Positions 59,901-64,000 of a stretch of 64,000 bases of DNA are shown here, piece by piece. The stretch is taken from NCBI GenBank assembly GCA_037954325.1, contig JBBMNZ010000035.1, positions 5,649,001 to 5,713,000 on the forward strand, in the 5' to 3' direction. The notes under the pieces are model-generated. The model worked only from the letters and a program-made list of their open reading frames with translations, did not search any database and was not told the origin of the DNA. A program made the position numbers and the translations under genes. The DNA is from Fistularia commersonii. Its lineage: Eukaryota; Chordata; Actinopteri; Syngnathiformes; Fistulariidae. The stretch's first letter is position 1; each line of letters begins with the position of its first letter.

Positions 59901-62900
59901 GTTTCAATTGCAGAGCCACTGACTGAGGTTTTTAGTATCTGGAGGTGAAAATGGACCAAACCTCATGTTAACGCCCAAATTTCTTTCTTCAGAATAACTT
60001 TAATACGACCAGCTAATATGATAATACATCTGCTAATATGATACAGTCAGATCATCTCTTGTTCAGAAAAAAATTTACATTTTCAATTTCCATTTCTGAA
60101 ATTAGTAGCTTTTTTTTTCTATTTAGAGTGACTTTAAATATTATCCACAGTTAATATTTTACTTTACGATGAGATGTACCAAACCTTATGGTATTGAATT
60201 CTAATGGCCTTTTTCTTTCCCCTTTAAACTCACCTCTAATCTTTCCCTTCTCTTTTTCCCTCTCTTTTATTTCTCCATTGACTTCTTCTGACCCATCTTG
60301 TAACCTACACATGCCCGTATCGTGTCTCCTCATACTGTCTTTCCACTGGGATACCACTCCATTTCGGGAACGTGCACCTCATGCACAGCGCTGTGGGTGA
60401 CTTTCTGGTGGAGGATAAGACCAAGGCTCTGTTGAAGTTTGATGGTACCATTACCTGGGTTCCTCCTGCCATTTTTAAATCTTCCTGCCCAATGGACATC
60501 ACCTACTTCCCCTTTGACTATCAGAATTGCTCGATGAAGTTCGGCTCTTGGACTTATGATAAAGCCAAGATTGACCTGGTACTTATAGGGTCAAAGGTCA
60601 GTGTTTGTTGTTGTGACGTCAGAGGTAACAAGAAATCGTGAATAGATTTTTTTTACACTTAGAATTAAGTATATATTGGTATTCCATACATTTTAGAAAT
60701 AGAAACAGAAATGCTGTTATATTTGTGGATAAATATGTTAGATGCTGCTCTCCAGAGAATGTTCTACACAAGTTATCCCTTACTCATTCAAAAAAACAAT
60801 CACCCGTATATGTGGATAAAAGATGGCTTTTAAATGCGCAACATAGTTGATGATAGTAAAAATTGTTAAGCAGGGAAATTGGTAATTTTCCAAGAAGTAA
60901 TTAATTTCATACTTTGACATCTATGTTTTGGTATTTTAGAGGGTATTTACTTTGCAGATAAGAAATAGGCCAATGTCGGTGTCTTGCAGAGACTAGGTTT
61001 TCACTGTTCGCTGAATTACCGTACAGTGACAGCTGATGGGGACCCCTTAAGAAAGACTTCAAATATTTAATTAAAATGAATGCTATTTTACTAACTGTGG
61101 GAATACATTTTGAAATAAGTGGTCATTTCCGAAGCAGGGCGAATCTCCTGACATCTGTGATTGCATTGCATAATGGGAATTGTAGCACCCAGGGTTTTCA
61201 AAGACTCATTATTCCACGTCTGAAAATCAGGATATCAGCCTCCTCTACCCTGCTTTTAATGCCTCTTTTGTTACCCTGGAATACATAATCACTGTGAGTA
61301 CTCATTTAAATATTAATCTAAAACAGAATATGAGGTACTAAACCAAATGAAACGGATGTATATTAGAACACAAAGCATAGTTCCTTTGGAAGGGATATCC
61401 AGCTATAGGATTATCTATATACAGCTAAAACATGCCCTATGGGAATTAAATTTAGGTATTAAATTGAATTGCGGTTTCTTAAATGAAGTATCCAAGCCTC
61501 ATGTGTATCATATTGATTAACAGGTATCAAGATATTGTTCTTAGACCCTGTTCTACTGTGGAGTTCTTCAATGACTTGAAGTTGACATGAATATCCGTCG
61601 CCTAGGTGAACCTGAAAGACTTCTGGGAGAGCGGCGAGTGGGAAATCATTGACGCTCCAGGCTACAAACATGATATTAAATACAACTGCTGTGAAGAGAT
61701 CTACCCAGACATCACGTACTCCTTCTACATTCGCCGCTTGCCGCTCTTCTACACCATCAACCTCATCATCCCCTGCCTCCTCATCTCTTTCCTAACGGTG
61801 CTGGTTTTCTACCTCCCGTCCGACTGCGGAGAGAAGGTCACGCTCTGTATCTCCGTCCTGCTCTCCCTCACTGTGTTCCTGCTTGTTATCACAGAGACCA
61901 TCCCCTCCACGTCTCTGGTCATCCCGCTGATAGGAGAGTACCTGCTCTTCACCATGATCTTTGTCACACTCAGCATTGTTATCACCGTGTTCGTGCTGAA
62001 CGTACACTATCGCACGCCTATGACCCACACCATGCCGGGCTGGGTGCGATCTGTGTTCCTCAAAGTGCTGCCGAGGATTATGCTGATGCGGAGACCGATT
62101 GATGAAGACGGCAGGGCTGGGGGTTTGGACAGCAGTGGGGAGGCAGGAGGAGCTGGAGGGGGAGGAGGAGGCGGAGGAGGAGGGAAAGGACTGAAGAAGA
62201 GGAAGAATAGCTTGATGCAGGTAAGGCTCCCAAACCAGATGAGTATAACTATACTGCTCAAAAAAATAAAGGGAACACTTGAACAACACAATGTAACTCC
62301 AAGTCAATCACACTTCTGTGAAATCATAGTGTCCACTCAGGAAGCAACACAGATTCATTTTGACTTGTTTAAAGGACATTACATCAAAGTTGGATCAGCC
62401 CTGAGTTTGTTTTTACACTTTAATTTTGAGTGTGATTCCTAATCCAGACCTCCATGGGTTGATACAATTGATTTCCATTGATCATTTTGGTGTGATTTTG
62501 TTGTCAGCACATTCAACTGTGTAAAGAGCAAAGTATTTCATAAGAATATTTCATTTCAAGTGTTCCCTTTATTTTTTCGAGCAGTGTATAAAAGTCCCTG
62601 TGGGTTGTGTCACCTTCAAACTGATAAAACTCATAAAGTTATATTTTCATGAAGCTCATACTTCCGCGGGACAGTTCAAAATTCTCCACGTCCTTCATTC
62701 ACTGTCAAAGTGCCTCGCACGATGAAATATTTGCTCCTCCCTCACAGGAGGCTGGATACGGGACAGAGTGGTGCAGCAGCAGAGAGATCAGTCATCAAAC
62801 CTGAAATTTCTTGGCAACAGTGAAGGCTACATAATCAGCCACCTTTTGTATATCTTGCCTAGTTCATAAACTATATGGCTACTCATAAACTTAATAGCCC

Positions 62901-63382
62901 GATCCATCTGCTGACATTTGCCATTCACTGCTTTTGCTGACAAGATTATTGTAACTGTATAAAGCAACATAGTCCTGAATTCTCTTGAACCCACCGGATG
63001 ACTTCTTTTGTCTTGTGGATGGTAAATGGAATTTGTTAATATACAGCATCCTCCCTTACTCAGCAGGACTTAAGGTGTTTCCAAAAAAAAAAAAAACAAA
63101 AGAATAATTATGACACAGACATACAAACACTCACACACAAATGATGGACAACTCCATGCAAGATAACAGCAAGGTCTTGCCCCATGTGCTTCAGTGTTCC
63201 GGTCACTTTTGGCTCGTACTCAAACGGTTTGAAAGATCAGTAAGAATGATGGTCTGAGTTGGAAAGATTTTGGACTGCAAACTCATGTGGCAAACGTGCC
63301 GCCTTCCTCAATAGGATGACAACGGCACGGCCAGCAAAGAGCCTTTTCTCAGCTCATCATGTAGGAAGGCAAAAGGCCCAAG
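44227..63382 (+). CDS. chrna6: nicotinic acetylcholine receptor alpha-6 subunit (3' end outside window)
   Basis: A Cys-loop cation channel subunit supplying the principal face of the agonist site; in mammals alpha6 is concentrated in catecholaminergic and visual neurons. Exons: 44227-44284, 55266-55405, 56520-56564, 58817-58926, 60389-60596, 61606-62220 and a candidate at 63315-63382. The first six give 392 residues. In order: signal peptide MQPTARRTFLLLLVGLMTQ, ligand-binding domain with Cys-loop C...FPFDYQNC, the alpha hallmark YNCCEE, M1, M2 (DCGEK), M3 and the start of the cytoplasmic loop with ten Gly in a row. The rest of the loop and M4 are missing to the right. RPVENVSDPV, IWNDYKLRW, SSCPMDIT, DFWES and EWEIIDA fit alpha6 better than alpha3 (RPVANVSDPV, SSCKIDVT, DYWES, EWAIIKA). 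Confidence 0.93.
46326..46475 (+). repeat. dispersed repeat fragment (3' half)
   Basis: CTCTAAATTGCCCGTAAGTG, CCGGGCTGTACCCCGCCTTTC and AGCTGGGATCAGCTCCA are consecutive blocks of the common fish repeat. Confidence 0.65.
48531..48556. repeat. (CA)n microsatellite
   Basis: About 13 CA units with one CG interruption. Confidence 0.93.
50441..50699. repeat. (TTCC)n / (GGAA)n microsatellite
   Basis: About 258 bp of tandem TTCC with a short CCCT block near 50629-50655. The pure polypyrimidine/polypurine strands account for the long Pro-Ser-Phe-Leu and Arg-Lys-Glu-Gly reading frames here, which are not genes. Confidence 0.98.
51995..52356 (-). mobile_element. Tc1-type DNA transposon deletion derivative, copy A
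   Basis: About 360 bp. Terminal inverted repeats start CACTGCTCAAAAAAATAAAG and end with its near-complement TTTTTTTGAGCAGT, flanked by TA. The internal sequence keeps only the two ends of the Tc1-like element common in fish, with no transposase. It is the reverse complement of the copy at 62251-62590. Confidence 0.88.
53345..53632 (-). pseudogene. hAT-family transposase C-terminal fragment
   Basis: The minus strand reads VTVPAATASVERSFSAMKRL, the hallmark of the hAT C-terminal dimerisation domain. A frame change near 53430 then leads into LSSLAVISIETERLLK in a second frame. The rest of the transposase is absent, so this is a dead remnant. Confidence 0.8.
55266..55405 (+). CDS. chrna6: chrna6 exon 2
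   Basis: Acceptor TTATCATCAG, donor GTAAGC, 140 bp. It encodes ECLSSKAEDRLFRKLFRRYN, QFIRPVENVSDPV (N-glycosylation sequon NVS) and FEVSISQLVKV. Confidence 0.95.
55450..55680 (+). repeat. tRNA-derived SINE in chrna6 intron 2
   Basis: A-box TGGCACAGGAGG (55457-55468) and B-box GGTTTGATTCC (55496-55506), then a body ending ATTAATGAAGTATAAATGAT and a TTATTA tail. Flanked by (CA)n on both sides. Confidence 0.7.
56446..56478. repeat. CA/CG microsatellite
   Basis: (CA)n followed by CGCGCGCG, about 40 bp before chrna6 exon 3. Confidence 0.93.
56520..56564 (+). CDS. chrna6: chrna6 exon 3
   Basis: The 45-bp family-standard exon, encoding DEVNQIMETNLWLRH. LRH is the alpha6 form (alpha3 has LKQ). Confidence 0.96.
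56565..58816 (+). other. chrna6: chrna6 intron 3
   Basis: 2.25 kb of AT-rich DNA; no recognised repeat beyond short homopolymers and no extra exon seen. Confidence 0.8.
58817..58926 (+). CDS. chrna6: chrna6 exon 4
   Basis: The 110-bp family-standard exon, encoding IWNDYKLRWRPAEFDGIEFI and PSNKIWRPDIVLYNN. It ends in phase 2. Confidence 0.96.
58927..60388 (+). other. chrna6: chrna6 intron 4
   Basis: 1.46 kb, no recognised feature. A pyrimidine-rich stretch (about 60209-60275) precedes the acceptor by roughly 110 bp. Confidence 0.8.
60389..60596 (+). CDS. chrna6: chrna6 exon 5a: Cys-loop
   Basis: Encodes AVGDFLVEDKTKALLKFDG, WVPPAIFKSSC...FPFDYQNCSMKF and ending IDLVLIGSK. In human CHRNA6 this sequence belongs to one long exon that continues through M3; here a donor (GTCAGT) follows the Lys codon in phase 0. 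Confidence 0.95.
60597..61605 (+). other. chrna6: chrna6 extra intron between Cys-loop and C-loop
   Basis: 1.0 kb, phase 0, donor GTCAGT and acceptor CCGTCGCCTAG. Both sides join IGSK to VNLKDFW without gain or loss relative to the family. Confidence 0.9.
61606..62220 (+). CDS. chrna6: chrna6 exon 5b: CC pair, M1-M3, start of loop
   Basis: 205 whole codons. It encodes VNLKDFWESGEWEIIDA, GYKHDIKYNCCEEIYPD, M1, M2 (DCGEKVTLCISVLLSLTVF), M3 (EYLLFTMIFVTLSIVITVFV), LNVHYRTPMTHTMPGWV, then a loop start with a Gly10 run and KGLKKRKNSLMQ. The donor GTAAGG follows. Confidence 0.95.
62251..62590 (+). mobile_element. Tc1-type DNA transposon deletion derivative, copy B
   Basis: About 340 bp, inverted repeats ACTGCTCAAAAAAATAAAGG and its complement, flanked by TATA. 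It starts only about 30 bp after the chrna6 exon 5b donor and is inverted relative to copy A (51995-52356). Confidence 0.88.
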
Positions 63383-64000
63383 GTATCTGTTGTGCTCACT
63401 ACGCACGGCACTGAACATGGTACAAATGGAAAGGTTAGTATGCATTTCCATAACCGATGTGACCCGAGAAGAAGTGCGCCGCCAGAATAGTAATTAAATA
63501 AAACAACTTGAAGCAAAGAAAGGCCATTAGAAATATGTCTGAATCACGTGTTTCCTCCTTGGAAATAAAACCCTTAATTTGAAAGAGCAGGGCCTTAAAG
63601 TTATTCTGAAGAAAAAACGATTTTAAGTCAATTCTGTATCCTGACGACGTCACCTGGAAAAATTCACAACACACTTGTTTACAATGACTTTTGGTGACAA
63701 ATAGATTCATATTCTTAAAATACTGTATCTGCACCTTGAATGTTATTGCTCTTTAAAAAATGTGCTTCAAATATCTGCCTCCTTTTCGAGACATACAGAA
63801 AACACTCCCGTCTTCATTTTTCCCCCTGAGCACAAAAACCAATTGCAATAATTGTTCCTCCAAAATCAAAAGATAAATCAAACATGGGCTTTTCCTTCTG
63901 ATGACTTCGACTAAGCATTTAAGCCAAGTCCATATTCAGTAATTACTTTGTGGTCATTATCGAGAGGGAGCACCTCGCGCTGTGCTCCCAAGACCCCACA
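62591..64000 (+). other. chrna6: chrna6 intron sequence to the window edge
   Basis: Apart from the candidate loop exon, no further coding exon is visible. The final exon(s) with the MA helix and M4 must lie to the right of the window. Confidence 0.6.
63315..63382 (+). CDS. chrna6: candidate chrna6 cytoplasmic-loop exon
   Basis: After acceptor CCTTCCTCAATAG, the frame left by SLMQ continues as DDNGTASKEPFLSSSCRKAK, then GP and a split codon before GTATCT. The frame stays open further, so a later donor (for example GTTAGT near 63433) is possible. The loop is poorly conserved, so homology cannot confirm it. Confidence 0.45.

Noticed and set aside
61792..62307. 171-codon minus-strand frame opposite chrna6 M1-M3
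   Set aside because: It is the antisense shadow of a conserved coding exon.
62750..62806. Possible chrna6 exon after the strong acceptor CTCCCTCACAG
   Set aside because: The frame runs EAGYGTEWCSSREISHQT and then stops, with no donor before the stop. It would truncate the receptor before M4.

Overview
This window is vertebrate nuclear DNA, almost certainly from a teleost fish. Small exons with GT-AG splice sites encode proteins close to mammalian families. Introns are AT-rich and full of (CA)n, (TA)n and (TTCC)n microsatellites. tRNA-derived SINEs, Tc1-type deletion derivatives and other short inverted-repeat elements of kinds common in fish are scattered through it. There are no bacterial operons, CRISPR arrays or structural RNA genes.

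Three genes, all on the + strand, account for the coding content. (1) About 1-15.3 kb: the body and 3' end of an RNF38/RNF44-type RING-H2 E3 ubiquitin ligase, best matched to rnf38; its 5' end lies upstream of the window. (2) 20.4-31.9 kb: a complete nicotinic acetylcholine receptor beta subunit of the beta2/beta4 class, probably chrnb5, a beta gene kept in fish and lost in mammals. (3) 44.2-63.4 kb: a nicotinic receptor alpha subunit, chrna6. It is complete from the signal peptide to the M3-M4 loop but runs off the right edge before M4.

The two receptor genes are tandem neighbours. They look like a remnant of the ancient alpha/beta cluster that in mammals survives as CHRNA5-CHRNA3-CHRNB4 and CHRNA6-CHRNB3. 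Their products could assemble into one pentameric channel, with the alpha subunit supplying the vicinal-cysteine face of the agonist site and the beta subunit the complementary face. Both genes carry a near-consensus RE1/NRSE silencer site next to exon 1 (20648-20668 and 43683-43703). The second lies about 12 bp upstream of a TATA-like box and about 170 bp downstream of a perfect CRE palindrome, which suggests shared REST control of the pair.

The rest is introns and intergenic DNA: microsatellites, a 5'-truncated non-LTR reverse transcriptase fragment (33.8-34.5 kb, minus strand), a broken hAT transposase tail (53.3-53.6 kb, minus strand), SINE copies, and two families of short DNA transposons. 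Each of these families is present as an inverted pair, one pair bracketing the beta gene and the other bracketing chrna6 exons 2-6. I found no unfamiliar gene system. The most noteworthy observations are the paired RE1 sites, the extra introns within the normally single long exon of both receptor genes, and the inverted transposon pairs.
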